Shown: positions 7,829 through 16,679, numbered from the stretch's first letter. The stretch is 64,000 nucleotides of DNA from Formosa sp030427735 (GCF_051200825.1 NZ_CP195158.1:248001-312000), one strand, 5' to 3'. Notes: generated from the sequence alone by a model not told the origin. Numbers and translations are program-made.

Positions 7829-7947
7829 GAAACGGCGTGTTATTTAATAATAAAGATAGATATTTCGAATGAAATAAAAGTGAATACCTACTTTAAAATT
7901 TAATTAAAGGTCGGGGAATTTTGTGTGGCCGTTATTGCAATTGTAAA

Positions 7948-8724
7948 TTAGTTAATGTAGTAAACATAACCAAAATTTAACCAGATCATAGAGTCGTTGT
8001 GCTTGTTGTAATCTAGTTGATGATTAAGGCCGTCAACCCAATCGCTATTAAAAAACTGCCATTTTACCTCGAACAAAAAGTCAGAATAATCACTAACTTT
8101 ATATCTAACACCAGCACCTGTAACAACAGAAAACGTGTAGAACGATGTTGTATCTATAGAGCCTGGAGCCCAAGGCCCGAAAAAATTATCAGGATTTGTA
8201 ATATCTTGATCGCCATAAGTTGTACTAGCATCTGGAGAGGCGTAAACGGCATGGCCTCCGAGTAGAAAATAAGGAGAAAAACTGAAAAAGCGATAATGGA
8301 AGTTTTTTAAACTAAAAGGGTAAATTTCAAAATTAAATCCAAGATCTATATTTTGTGCTACCCCGCGTTGTGCTCTTAATTTATCGGCGTTTTCACTAAC
8401 CTGGTCGGGTTCAACGTATTTTCCGTAGTGTTTTAAATTTGTTTTGTTGTAGGCGGCGTCTAGTCTGATTTTAAAATGATCAAAAAGTTTTGATCCATTA
8501 CGTCTATACCCGCTACCCCAATCCATTGGGTTTAGGGCGTAAAACACTCCAATTCCAAAGCCAATATTTCCTAAATTGGTATCTGTATCTCCTCTTAATC
8601 CAAAATCAGATCGCATTTGTACGGGGCCAGTAAAAATTCCAGCTTCATGACCCGTTTGAGAAAACAAAGGGGAAATCAAAAACAAGCATGCAACTAAAAA
8701 TAGCGGTTTTAACGTGTTTAGCAT
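7948..8724 (-). CDS. Outer-membrane beta-barrel protein, flavobacterial (THC0290_0291-like)
   Basis: A 258-residue protein with a cleavable signal peptide (ending near LFSQ, residue 23) and alternating hydrophobic/aromatic strands typical of a small outer-membrane barrel; it ends in a short aromatic strand WLNFGYVYYIN. From memory it resembles a family that flavobacterial annotations call THC0290_0291, often seen beside gdhA as here, but no function is known to me. It is transcribed alone and away from gdhA, with a full -33/-7 promoter at 8772-8802. Confidence 0.7.
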   Translation of the reverse strand: MLNTLKPLFLVACLFLISPLFSQTGHEAGIFTGPVQMRSDFGLRGDTDTNLGNIGFGIGVFYALNPMDWGSGYRRNGSKLFDHFKIRLDAAYNKTNLKHYGKYVEPDQVSENADKLRAQRGVAQNIDLGFNFEIYPFSLKNFHYRFFSFSPYFLLGGHAVYASPDASTTYGDQDITNPDNFFGPWAPGSIDTTSFYTFSVVTGAGVRYKVSDYSDFLFEVKWQFFNSDWVDGLNHQLDYNKHNDSMIWLNFGYVYYIN

Positions 8725-8771
8725 AGTATTCTTTAAAAATAGATGCTGTTCTTGGGGATTAATAGCATTAA

Positions 8772-8802
8772 CAAATATATAAAATAGGTTATGACAATCA
8801 AA
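8772..8802 (-). promoter_or_regulatory. Complete Bacteroidota promoter for the barrel gene
   Basis: Read on the minus strand: TTTG (8802-8799), 19 bases, then TATATTTG (8779-8772). This is an exact fit to the consensus TTTG-N19-TAnnTTTG. It gives a 5' leader of roughly 40 bases before the ATG at 8724. Confidence 0.75.
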
Positions 8803-8891
8803 TAAATAGTAAACAAATGTTAAAAATGAATTTACATTTCTTTTTTGGTTACGAATTTTTATTTAAAATGCTTTAAAATTTAAAGATAATG

Positions 8892-8899
8892 TATATTTG
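8892..8899 (+). promoter_or_regulatory. -7 promoter box TATATTTG for gdhA
   Basis: Exact TAnnTTTG match 47 bases before the gdhA ATG. The -33 region is poor (TGCT), suggesting that an activator may help. Confidence 0.6.
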
Positions 8900-8946
8900 T
8901 ACTGTAAAATGATTACAAATTTGACAGTATCATAATTTCTATAAAA

Positions 8947-10290
8947 ATGAAAAACAAAATCGATGCATTTTTAAAATTAGTTGAAAAAAAAGATGGTCAT
9001 GAGCCAGAATTTTTACAGGCAGTACACGAAGTTGCAGAAACTGTAATTCCGTTTATTGAGAATAATCCAAAATATAAAAATAAAATGTTGTTAGAGCGTA
9101 TGGTAGAGCCAGAACGCACTATCATTTTTAGAGTGCCTTGGTTAGACGATCAAGGTAATACACAGGTGAACAGAGGATTTAGAGTTGAGTTTAACTCGGC
9201 AATAGGGCCTTATAAAGGAGGCTTGCGTTTTCACCCAAGTGTAAACTTAAGTATATTAAAGTTTTTAGGTTTTGAACAAACCTTTAAAAACTCTTTAACT
9301 ACGTTGCCAATGGGTGGCGGTAAAGGCGGTAGCGATTTCGATCCAAAAGGGAAAAGTGATAACGAGGTTATGCGTTTTTGCCAGTCATTTATGTCGGAGT
9401 TAAGTCGTCATATTGGTCCAAATACCGATGTGCCAGCAGGCGATATTGGTGTAGGGGCTCGAGAAATTGGGTATATGTTTGGACAATATAAAAGATTGCA
9501 AAACGAATTCTCAGGAGTTTTAACAGGTAAAGGTTTATCTTATGGCGGTTCTTTAATTCGTCCTGAAGCTACTGGTTATGGAGCAGTCTATTTTGCTAAA
9601 AACATGTTAGCAACTAAAAACGAATCATTACAAAATAAAACCATAGTCATTTCGGGTTCTGGTAATGTGGCGCAGTATGCTTGCGAAAAAGCAACACAGT
9701 TAGGAGCTAAAGTAGTTACCATGTCCGATTCGTCTGGATATATTTACGACGAAGCAGGAATAGATGCTGATAAATTGGCCTTTATAATGGAGCTTAAAAA
9801 TGAAAAGCGAGGTCGTATTAGCGAATACGTTGATACCTATACTTCGGCTGAATTTTTTAAAGGAGAAACACCTTGGCGTGTGAATTGTGACATTGCGATG
9901 CCGTGTGCTACACAAAACGAATTACATGAAGATGATGCTAAAGCGCTTGTAGCCAGTCGTGTTATGGCCGTAACCGAAGGCGCTAACATGCCTTGTACGC
10001 CAGAAGCTATTGCTGTTTTTCATGAAGCAAAAGTTTTATTCTCGCCAGGAAAAGCGTCTAACGCAGGTGGTGTGGCAACTTCTGGATTGGAAATGAGTCA
10101 GAATTCATTGCGTTTAAATTGGACAAGAGAAGAGGTTGATGCTAAATTGCATGATATTATGAATAATATTCATGAGGCTTGTGTAACGTATGGTAAAGAG
10201 GATGATGGTTATGTGGATTATGTAAAAGGAGCCAACATTGCTGGTTTTGTTAAAGTTGCCGATGCTATGTTAGCACAAGGTGTAGTATAA
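8947..10290 (+). CDS. gdhA: NADP-type glutamate dehydrogenase
   Basis: Makes glutamate from 2-oxoglutarate, ammonia and NAD(P)H, the low-affinity route of ammonia assimilation. At 447 residues it matches the hexameric bacterial enzyme. Visible motifs are PYKGGLRFHPSVN (substrate lysine Lys90), LPMGGGKGGSDFDPKGKSDNE with catalytic Lys126, the PAGDIGVGAREIGYM segment, and the Rossmann motif GSGNVAQYA in the C-terminal nucleotide-binding domain. Family size and motifs suggest NADPH, but cofactor choice is not proven by what I can see. It stands alone between its own promoter box and a clear terminator at 10315-10351. Confidence 0.96.
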   Translation: MKNKIDAFLKLVEKKDGHEPEFLQAVHEVAETVIPFIENNPKYKNKMLLERMVEPERTIIFRVPWLDDQGNTQVNRGFRVEFNSAIGPYKGGLRFHPSVNLSILKFLGFEQTFKNSLTTLPMGGGKGGSDFDPKGKSDNEVMRFCQSFMSELSRHIGPNTDVPAGDIGVGAREIGYMFGQYKRLQNEFSGVLTGKGLSYGGSLIRPEATGYGAVYFAKNMLATKNESLQNKTIVISGSGNVAQYACEKATQLGAKVVTMSDSSGYIYDEAGIDADKLAFIMELKNEKRGRISEYVDTYTSAEFFKGETPWRVNCDIAMPCATQNELHEDDAKALVASRVMAVTEGANMPCTPEAIAVFHEAKVLFSPGKASNAGGVATSGLEMSQNSLRLNWTREEVDAKLHDIMNNIHEACVTYGKEDDGYVDYVKGANIAGFVKVADAMLAQGVV

Positions 10291-10314
10291 AAACTATAAA
10301 GACAAGATATTATT

Positions 10315-10351
10315 AAAACCTTCAGAAAATTATAAATTCTGAAGGTTTTTT
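10315..10351 (+). terminator. gdhA intrinsic terminator
   Basis: AAAACCTTCAGAA (10315-10327) pairs perfectly with TTCTGAAGGTTTT (10337-10349), 9-base loop, then a T tail. It starts 25 bases after the gdhA stop. Confidence 0.88.
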
Positions 10352-10423
10352 CATTGGTCTCAGTCGTTAGCTGAAACTATGTGTTTTTAGAGCAAGACTT
10401 ACAGTTTCAATAAATATTTTTGC

Positions 10424-10482
10424 GCCACGAATGCACGAATATTTGACATAGTTTTTATAAAGAATATTCGTGTATTTGTGGC
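10424..10482. repeat. Long inverted repeat, REP/MITE-like
   Basis: A 20-base arm GCCACGAATGCACGAATATT (10424-10443) faces its reverse complement (10463-10482) with two mismatches around a 19-base centre. It sits between the convergent gdhA and threonine aldolase genes and looks like a dispersed intergenic repeat unit. The T-poor flanks argue against a simple terminator. Confidence 0.65.
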
Positions 10483-10527
10483 TAAAATGAACACAAATAA
10501 TCGGACTTCCAGTCCATAGTGGTTTAG

Positions 10528-11553
10528 TTAAAATAAGGTAGATGTTACTGTTTTTAAAACAGAATCGTGCATGTGTTCGGTATAATCAAGATGCGTTACT
10601 AAGCGCAATTTCCCTTGCCCCATATCGCTAATTAAAATGTTTTTCGATTTCAATTTTTGTATTAAAAGCGCACTATTTACATCGGGTTGTAATTCAAAAA
10701 TAACAATGTTTGTTTCTGTAGGCTCTACCTGTTTAACGTGGGGTAGTTTAGAAAAGTGAAGGGCTAACGATTTTGCTTTTTTATGGTCGTCCTGCAAACG
10801 GGCTCTATGGTGTTCTAAAGCATATAAACCTGCTGCAGCTAAATAGCCGCCTTGTCTGATGCCGCCTCCCAAAATCTTTCTTATTCTAATGGCGTTATTC
10901 ATAAGATTTTCATCACCTACTAAAACCGAACCGATTGGGCAGCCAAGTCCTTTACTCAGGCAAACAGAAATGGTGTCAAAAATATCCCCATACTGTTTAG
11001 TAGATTCGTTTTTAGCTTCAAGAGCATTCCATAGTCTTGCGCCATCTAAATGAAATCCTAGTTGATGTTCGTTGCAAACTTGTCTAATTTTTAATAGTTC
11101 ATTAAAATCCCAACATGCACCACCGCCTTTATTTGTTGTGTTTTCAACTTCTACCAATTTAGTTAAGGGGCTATGGTAAAACTCTGGCGGATGAATGGCG
11201 GCACGCACTTGGTCGGCGGTAAACATGCCGCGTTCTCCATTTAATAAACTACAGGACACGCCGCTGTTAAACGCTGCGCCACCTCCTTCATAATTAAATA
11301 TGTGAGCGTATTTATCGCAAATAATTTGATCTCCTTGGTTGGTGTGTAATTTTATGGCAACTTGGTTGGCCATGGTGCCGCTAGGGAAAAACAGAGCTTT
11401 AGGTTTTCCAAAAAGCTCGGCTATTTTGGTTTCTAAAGCGTTTATGGTTTCATCTTCTTTGTAAACGTCGTCTCCTACCTTGGCAGCCATCATGGCTTCA
11501 AGCATTTCTGGAGTAGGTTTTGTAACGGTATCGCTTCGTAAATCTATTAACAT
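10528..11553 (-). CDS. ltaE: Low-specificity L-threonine aldolase (GntG/LtaE type)
   Basis: A fold-type I PLP enzyme of 341 residues that cleaves L-threonine or L-allo-threonine into glycine and acetaldehyde. The N-terminus LIDLRSDTVTKPT is the family signature; GFHLDGARLWNA carries Asp170, which binds the pyridine nitrogen, and ISVCLSKGLGCPIGS carries Lys201, the Schiff-base lysine. All catalytic residues are present. Stereo-preference cannot be told from sequence. Transcribed alone; the 220 bases to the divergent ATP-grasp gene hold the promoters for both sides, though I find no exact TAnnTTTG match there. Confidence 0.93.
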   Translation of the reverse strand: MLIDLRSDTVTKPTPEMLEAMMAAKVGDDVYKEDETINALETKIAELFGKPKALFFPSGTMANQVAIKLHTNQGDQIICDKYAHIFNYEGGGAAFNSGVSCSLLNGERGMFTADQVRAAIHPPEFYHSPLTKLVEVENTTNKGGGACWDFNELLKIRQVCNEHQLGFHLDGARLWNALEAKNESTKQYGDIFDTISVCLSKGLGCPIGSVLVGDENLMNNAIRIRKILGGGIRQGGYLAAAGLYALEHHRARLQDDHKKAKSLALHFSKLPHVKQVEPTETNIVIFELQPDVNSALLIQKLKSKNILISDMGQGKLRLVTHLDYTEHMHDSVLKTVTSTLF

Positions 11554-11773
11554 TGATATTGGATTTTTGCCATATTAATACTGCTAATTTACAATTTTTA
11601 CCGCGCTCTTACTTAGATGTTGTTGTTATGTCGTGTCGAAATGTATGTAAAATCAATTGTGTTTTTCTTAATAAAATAGGTTGTTTTTTATGTGAAACCT
11701 CTTTTTTGCAGGGTATTAATGCTTTTTTTAGTCTAAAAATCTTAAATATTATGGTTATTTTAGGAAAAACGCA

Positions 11774-13249
11774 ATGCCTATGGAGTCCACGAGTTTGAAG
11801 CATCTATTTTCTTCATATGAACGCAATGAAAAGCTGTTTGATGAAATCTTCGATAAAGATAATAATGTAAAACAGGTTTATCAGAAAATCTTCGAGCTGT
11901 ATAGTGGCCAGTCCATAGACGATTTTATTAATTTAAATAATAAGTCTAAATCATCTTTTTTTAATCAGGGTATTACTTTTCAGGTTTATAATGATGATGC
12001 CAAAGGGCACGAGAAAATATTTCCATTCGATTTATTTCCTAGAATTATAGATGCCGATGAGTGGAAAACTATAGAGCAAGGCGTTTTGCAACGCAGTAAG
12101 GCTTTAAATAGGTTTATTTGGGATTTATATCATAACAAGCACATTATTAAGGCAGGCATAGTGCCTTTGGAGCTTATTAGTTCGTCTTCTAATTATTTAA
12201 GACAAATGGTTAATCTAGATCCGCCAGGAGGGATTTATAATCATATTTCGGGAACCGATTTAATAAAACATTCAGATGGGAAATACTATGTTTTGGAAGA
12301 TAATATTAGGAGTCCTTCTGGTGTTAGTTATGTTATTGGAAACCGCAATGCCCTAAAGCGGGCTTTGTTTGGTGTGTTTAATCATTATCAAATTCATTCC
12401 GTCTCTAATTATGCCGAGAATTTGTTGGAAATTCTGGAGTCTGTAAAGCCTAAGGGAGTCGATGTGCCTAATTGTGTTATCATGACGCCCGGAGTATATA
12501 ATTCGGCGTATTACGAACATGCTTATCTGGCAAAAACAATTGGTATAGAACTGGTGGAAGGCAGGGATTTAGTGGTTGAGAACGATTTTGTGTACATGAA
12601 AACGATTACCGGTTTAGAGCGGGTAGACGTTATTTATAGACGAATAGACGATGTGTTTTTAGATCCGTTAGTGTTTAGAGAGGATTCTGCCTTGGGAGTT
12701 CCTGGATTATTTGCGGCATACAAAAAAGGAAACGTTACTTTAGTTAATGCACCTGGAACAGGCGTTGCAGACGACAAAGCAATTTACACTTTTATGCCCG
12801 AAATTATTAAGTTTTATTTAGGCGAAACCCCCATTTTAAATAATGTACATACTTATCATTGTAGTAAACCAGACGATTTAAAATATGTGATAGAAAATAT
12901 TCAGAATCTAGTAATCAAGCCAGTAGATGAAGCGGGTGGTTACGGCATTTCTATTGGAAATAAACTGACAAAGGCCGAAATAGAAGCCGTAAAAAAAGTA
13001 GTGTTAGAGCAACCAAGAAAATATATTGCCCAGCCTATCATGTCGCTTTCTGTACACGCCACTTATATAGATGAAAATAAATCTTTTGAGCAACGCCATG
13101 TCGATTTAAGAACTTTCGCATTGTTAGGTAACAATAAAGAATTTGTACTTAAGGGTGGGTTAACACGGGTGGCCTTAAAAAAAGGTAATTTAATAGTAAA
13201 TTCCTCACAAGGTGGAGGCTCTAAAGATACTTGGGTATTAAAAAAATAA
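11774..13249 (+). CDS. Circularly permuted ATP-grasp protein (type 2)
   Basis: A 491-residue cytoplasmic protein of the circularly permuted ATP-grasp family, predicted peptide or amide ligases using ATP. Hallmarks are YVLEDNIRSPSGVSYVIGNR (about 170-195), the RRIDD segment near 290, VIKPVDEAGGYGISIG (about 382-397) and the C-terminal DLRTFAL...GGLTRVAL strand pair. Family members travel with an alpha-E protein and a transglutaminase-like protein, as here, with 9 and 15 bases between genes. The reaction is uncharacterised; the linkage suggests synthesis or tailoring of a small peptide or peptide tag. The ATG at 11774 is chosen because the next in-frame Met leaves the same N-terminal domain only slightly shorter. 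Confidence 0.9.
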   Translation: MPMESTSLKHLFSSYERNEKLFDEIFDKDNNVKQVYQKIFELYSGQSIDDFINLNNKSKSSFFNQGITFQVYNDDAKGHEKIFPFDLFPRIIDADEWKTIEQGVLQRSKALNRFIWDLYHNKHIIKAGIVPLELISSSSNYLRQMVNLDPPGGIYNHISGTDLIKHSDGKYYVLEDNIRSPSGVSYVIGNRNALKRALFGVFNHYQIHSVSNYAENLLEILESVKPKGVDVPNCVIMTPGVYNSAYYEHAYLAKTIGIELVEGRDLVVENDFVYMKTITGLERVDVIYRRIDDVFLDPLVFREDSALGVPGLFAAYKKGNVTLVNAPGTGVADDKAIYTFMPEIIKFYLGETPILNNVHTYHCSKPDDLKYVIENIQNLVIKPVDEAGGYGISIGNKLTKAEIEAVKKVVLEQPRKYIAQPIMSLSVHATYIDENKSFEQRHVDLRTFALLGNNKEFVLKGGLTRVALKKGNLIVNSSQGGGSKDTWVLKK

Positions 13250-13258
13250 TAATGATAT

Positions 13259-14203
13259 ATGTTAGCACGAATTGCAAATAACTTATTTTGGATGGGCAGA
13301 TATGTAGAACGCGTAGAACATCTGGCGCGTTTTATGAATGTTAATTATTTTTCGTCTTTAGATGCGCCAACCAAGCTGTCTAGAGATCGTCAATTTGTAT
13401 TGCGCTCCATTTCTAAAATGGCGGGCGATCCTATATTGGATGACAAAGAGTTGATAGAAGAGCATATTTTGTATAATGTAGGTTTAAATCCAGATAAGCC
13501 ATATTCTATCTTGCAAGGTGTAAAATGTGCTAGAGAAAATGCCAATAGCTCAAGAGATTTACTGTCTTCAGAATTTTACGAGTCTATCAATAAGTTCTAT
13601 CATTTTGTAATGGATTACCCAAAAGATTATTTCGTAAATTCTGGTTTGCACGATTTTACAACACACGTTACAGACCAAACTTCAATTTTAAAAGGTAAGA
13701 TGAGGGGAACGCTATTGCACGACGAAATTTATGCCTTAATTAAATTAGGAATTAATATTGAGCGCGCAACCCAAATAGCCAGAATAATTAAAACGAAGTA
13801 TGAAGATGCCGAAAAATCAGCCGAAGTAAAAAACAAACCTTTAAAAAATAGTTTTGAATGGACGACCTTGCTTAAATGTACAGAATGTTACGATATGAAT
13901 CGGCGATTGTATAAAAAAACACCTACACAATTAACAGCTCTCGAATTTTTAATTGTAAATACACATTGCCCTAGGTCTGTAATTTACAGTTTAAATCAAA
14001 TTCATAAACATGTACAAATTCTAGATCCGCTAAAAGTGCACGAAAAACACTCGGCTGCATTTTTAATTAGTAAAATGCGTTGCGAATACCGATTTAAAAC
14101 GGTAGAAGAAGTTCAAGACGATGTTAAAGGTTTCATTAATCAAACATTAAATACCTTGGTAGAAATAGGTGCTAAATTAGAAACCGAATATTTTTATCAC
14201 TAG
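13259..14203 (+). CDS. Alpha-E domain protein
   Basis: A 314-residue all-helical protein of the alpha-E family, recognised by its start MLARIANNLFWMGRYVERVEHLARF and the repeated Arg-rich helices, e.g. INIERATQIARII near residue 170. The biochemical role is unknown. It nearly always sits with the circularly permuted ATP-grasp protein and is thought to work with it. It lies 9 bases after that gene and 15 before the transglutaminase-like gene. No signal peptide or membrane segment. Confidence 0.9.
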   Translation: MLARIANNLFWMGRYVERVEHLARFMNVNYFSSLDAPTKLSRDRQFVLRSISKMAGDPILDDKELIEEHILYNVGLNPDKPYSILQGVKCARENANSSRDLLSSEFYESINKFYHFVMDYPKDYFVNSGLHDFTTHVTDQTSILKGKMRGTLLHDEIYALIKLGINIERATQIARIIKTKYEDAEKSAEVKNKPLKNSFEWTTLLKCTECYDMNRRLYKKTPTQLTALEFLIVNTHCPRSVIYSLNQIHKHVQILDPLKVHEKHSAAFLISKMRCEYRFKTVEEVQDDVKGFINQTLNTLVEIGAKLETEYFYH

Positions 14204-14218
14204 TAAGAAGCCGAACCT

Positions 14219-15064
14219 ATGGAAATGCAGTATACTGTAAAATACAGAGCAGTGCATACGTGCAAAACTATAGTGAACGAGGCGTATTTGCAGCATATAA
14301 TTTTGCCAGAAAATAACGCTACACAAGAATTGATATCGGAAATTTACACTGTGCCAGAATCATGTAGTCTTCAGAAATCGATTAACGGCTTTGGTTTTAA
14401 TAGTGTAAAATTGCATTGTAAGGCACCATTTAAAACCATAGTTTTTGAGGCTGTTTTTGCTCTAAAAAAAATTCATGAAGGGGTTCAGAAAAAGGAGTCG
14501 CTTATAAATACGTCGTATCAAGATTTAAATAGTTTAGAGTTTAGGACAGATTTTGAAACTTGGTTAACTCCAACCGATCATACCAGTTTGCCAGAAGGTT
14601 GTTTTTCGTTGTTTAAAATACTTGAAACGGCATCAATCTTAGAGTATTGTTTGGCATTAAATAGTATGATAAGTGCTTACATAACTTTAAAATCAGATAT
14701 GAATCCAATGCCATCAAAATTGGGAAATGTTTTAAGCGATGCCGCTGGAAACGCCCGAGATTTGTCACATGTATTAATTGCAGTGGCTAGGCAGAATAAG
14801 CTTCCGGCACGTTTTGTATCTGGATATTTGTATGAAAATTTAAAAGAGCAAAGCGGATCTCAACTCCATGCTTGGGTAGAAATTTATTGCCCTAATAGCG
14901 GATGGCTGGGTATAGATCCTTCATATAATTGTTTAGCAAATCAGTATTATATAAAAATAGCGCACGGCAGAGATTACACCGATTGTGCGCCTGTTAAAAG
15001 CATATTTTATGCTTCAGGAAAGCACGAAGTAAACTGTATTGTTACAGTAGCTTCGCAACAATAA
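14219..15064 (+). CDS. Transglutaminase-like protein lacking the catalytic cysteine
   Basis: A 281-residue protein with the bacterial transglutaminase-like N-terminal beta domain (about 1-100) and a transglutaminase/protease core. The core reads AAGNARDLSHVLIA where active relatives have G-x-C-x-D-x-x-H, so the nucleophile position is Ala179; Asp181 and His184 of the motif are kept. The rest of the triad is intact: His217 in LHAWVE and Asp233 in GIDPSYN. The GCC codon is unambiguous and the frame is open, so this is substitution, not a broken gene. It cannot act as a normal thiol peptidase or amidase; a binding or scaffold role in the ATP-grasp/alpha-E system is inferred. Last gene of that operon. 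Confidence 0.88.
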   Translation: MEMQYTVKYRAVHTCKTIVNEAYLQHIILPENNATQELISEIYTVPESCSLQKSINGFGFNSVKLHCKAPFKTIVFEAVFALKKIHEGVQKKESLINTSYQDLNSLEFRTDFETWLTPTDHTSLPEGCFSLFKILETASILEYCLALNSMISAYITLKSDMNPMPSKLGNVLSDAAGNARDLSHVLIAVARQNKLPARFVSGYLYENLKEQSGSQLHAWVEIYCPNSGWLGIDPSYNCLANQYYIKIAHGRDYTDCAPVKSIFYASGKHEVNCIVTVASQQ

Positions 15065-15099
15065 AAGGAGACTTCATTTAATTTTTGAAAAAAGTGTAG

Positions 15100-15107
15100 T
15101 ACTTTTG
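15100..15107 (+). promoter_or_regulatory. -7 promoter box TACTTTTG for prfB
   Basis: Exact TAnnTTTG match 17 bases before the prfB ATG, with TTTA at the -33 position after a 19-base spacer (15077-15080), a three-of-four match. Confidence 0.6.
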
Positions 15108-15124
15108 GTTGAAAATTGAATATC

Positions 15125-16235
15125 ATGATAACAACAGATCAAATTAAAGATCTTTCACACCGCCTTCTTGCGTTAAGGCAATATCTTTGACATAGATGTC
15201 AAACTCATAGAAATACAAAACGAAGAAGAGCATACCTTCGATCCTGACTTTTGGAACGACTCTAAAGCTGCAGAAGCAGTTATGAAATCTTTACGAGTAA
15301 AAAAGAAATGGGTGCAAGATTACAATACAGCCAAAACTTTAGTGGGCGATTTAGAAGTATTGTACGAGTTTTATAAAGAAGGGGACACGACCTTAGAGGA
15401 TGTAACAAACCAGTTTAATACTACCGAAACGTTTTTAGAGGACATCGAATTCAGAAACATGCTTTCTGAAGAAGGTGATGGTTTAAGTGCGGTTTTGCAA
15501 ATTACAGCAGGAGCAGGAGGTACAGAAAGTTGCGATTGGGCCAGTATGCTTATGCGTATGTATTTAATGTATGCCGAGAAAAACGATTTTAAAGTTAAAG
15601 AATTAAACTACCAAGAAGGCGATGTTGCAGGTATTAAAACGGTAACGCTAGAGATAGAAGGCGATTTTGCATTTGGCTGGCTTAAAGGCGAAAATGGTGT
15701 GCATCGTTTAGTGCGAATTTCCCCGTTTGATAGTAATGCCAAACGACATACTAGTTTTGCGTCGGTTTATGTGTACCCCTTAGTAGACGATACTATAGAA
15801 ATAGAAATAAATCCAGCCGATATAGAAATTACAACCGCGCGTTCTAGTGGTGCAGGAGGACAGAATGTAAACAAGGTCGAGACCAAAGTACAGCTAACAC
15901 ATAAGCCAACAGGAATTCAGATTTCTTGTTCCGAAACCCGATCGCAGCACGATAACAGAACACGAGCATTGCAAATGTTACGATCTCAGCTTTACGAAAT
16001 CGAATTGCAAAAACGTATGGAAGCGCGTAACGATATTGAAGCCGGAAAGATGAAAATAGAATGGGGAAGCCAAATACGTAATTATGTAATGCATCCGTAT
16101 AAACTGGTGAAAGATGTACGAACAGGGCACGAAACAGGAAATGTAGATGCTGTAATGGACGGACAAATAGATCCCTTTTTAAAAGCCTATCTTATGATGA
16201 TGGGGCAAAAAACAGAAGATTCTAACACTCTATAA
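15125..16235 (+). CDS. prfB: Peptide chain release factor 2, with programmed +1 frameshift
   Basis: RF2 reads UGA and UAA stops and releases the finished peptide. The gene begins at ATG 15125 and runs 21 codons to an in-frame TGA at 15188-15190. The bases TATCTTTGAC match the classic RF2 shift site, with an upstream AAGG that can act as the internal Shine-Dalgarno element. A +1 shift at CTT continues as D-I-D-V-K from 15189, giving 369 residues. The specificity motif SPF is at residues 199-201 and the catalytic GGQ at 244-246. Low RF2 makes ribosomes pause at UGA and shift, which is direct autoregulation. A caller limited to one frame would start it too late, at 15282. Confidence 0.97.
15182..15191 (+). 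promoter_or_regulatory. prfB recoding site
   Basis: TATCTTTGAC: slippery CTT codon 21 followed by the in-frame stop TGA and then C, the weak stop context used by RF2. An AAGG sits 6-9 bases upstream of the CTT (15175-15178 region). Confidence 0.95.
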
Positions 16236-16244
16236 ATTTTAATT

Positions 16245-16586
16245 ATGATTACAATTTATCACAATAACAGATGTAGTAAATCCAGAGAAGCGCTTCAAAT
16301 TATAGAAGCTTCAGGAAAACCATTCAAGGTTGTTAAGTATTTAGAAGACGTGCCAAGCAAAGACGAGTTAAACCATATTATAGATTTGTTGGATATTATG
16401 CCAATAGATTTAATAAGAAAGAACGAAGACGTTTGGAAAGATAATTTTAAAAACGAAAATTTATCTGATGAAGCTTTAGTCGATGTTATGGTTAAATATC
16501 CTAAATTGATAGAAAGGCCAATAGTTATTAACGGAGAAAAAGCTGTAATAGGCAGGCCTCCGCAACAAGTGGTAGATATTTTATAA
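16245..16586 (+). CDS. arsC: Arsenate reductase (glutaredoxin type)
   Basis: A 113-residue thioredoxin-fold protein of the ArsC family: IYHNNRCSKSREAL holds the catalytic Cys10 and the second motif RPIVINGEKAVIGRPP (about 92-107) includes the conserved RP and the arginine of the GRP segment. ArsC enzymes reduce arsenate to arsenite using glutathione and glutaredoxin or similar thiols; family members also include YffB-like proteins with other roles. No ars operon genes adjoin it. It follows prfB by 9 bases and is likely co-transcribed, with a hairpin terminator just after. Confidence 0.88.
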   Translation: MITIYHNNRCSKSREALQIIEASGKPFKVVKYLEDVPSKDELNHIIDLLDIMPIDLIRKNEDVWKDNFKNENLSDEALVDVMVKYPKLIERPIVINGEKAVIGRPPQQVVDIL

Positions 16587-16591
16587 GAAGC

Positions 16592-16630
16592 ACAGCCGTT
16601 AGATTTTTTTTAGAATTTAGCGGCTGTTTC
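16592..16630 (+). terminator. Terminator after prfB-arsC
   Basis: ACAGCCG with following bases pairs with CGGCTGT (16621-16627) across an A/T-rich loop; the T tail is interrupted by one C. Confidence 0.6.
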
Positions 16631-16671
16631 TATTTAACATACATTTAACGAAACGCAACTAAACCAAGTTC

Positions 16672-16679
16672 TATTTTTG
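16672..16679 (+). promoter_or_regulatory. -7 promoter box TATTTTTG for the TonB receptor at 16709
   Basis: Exact TAnnTTTG match 29 bases before the ATG; no matching -33 element. Confidence 0.5.

Noticed and set aside
11553..11798. 81-codon plus-strand ORF before the ATP-grasp gene
   Set aside because: It overlaps both divergent promoters, has no family resemblance and its end overlaps the real gene in another frame.
15282..16235. RF2 gene starting at 15282
   Set aside because: The upstream frame with the classic recoding site gives the full conserved N-terminus.
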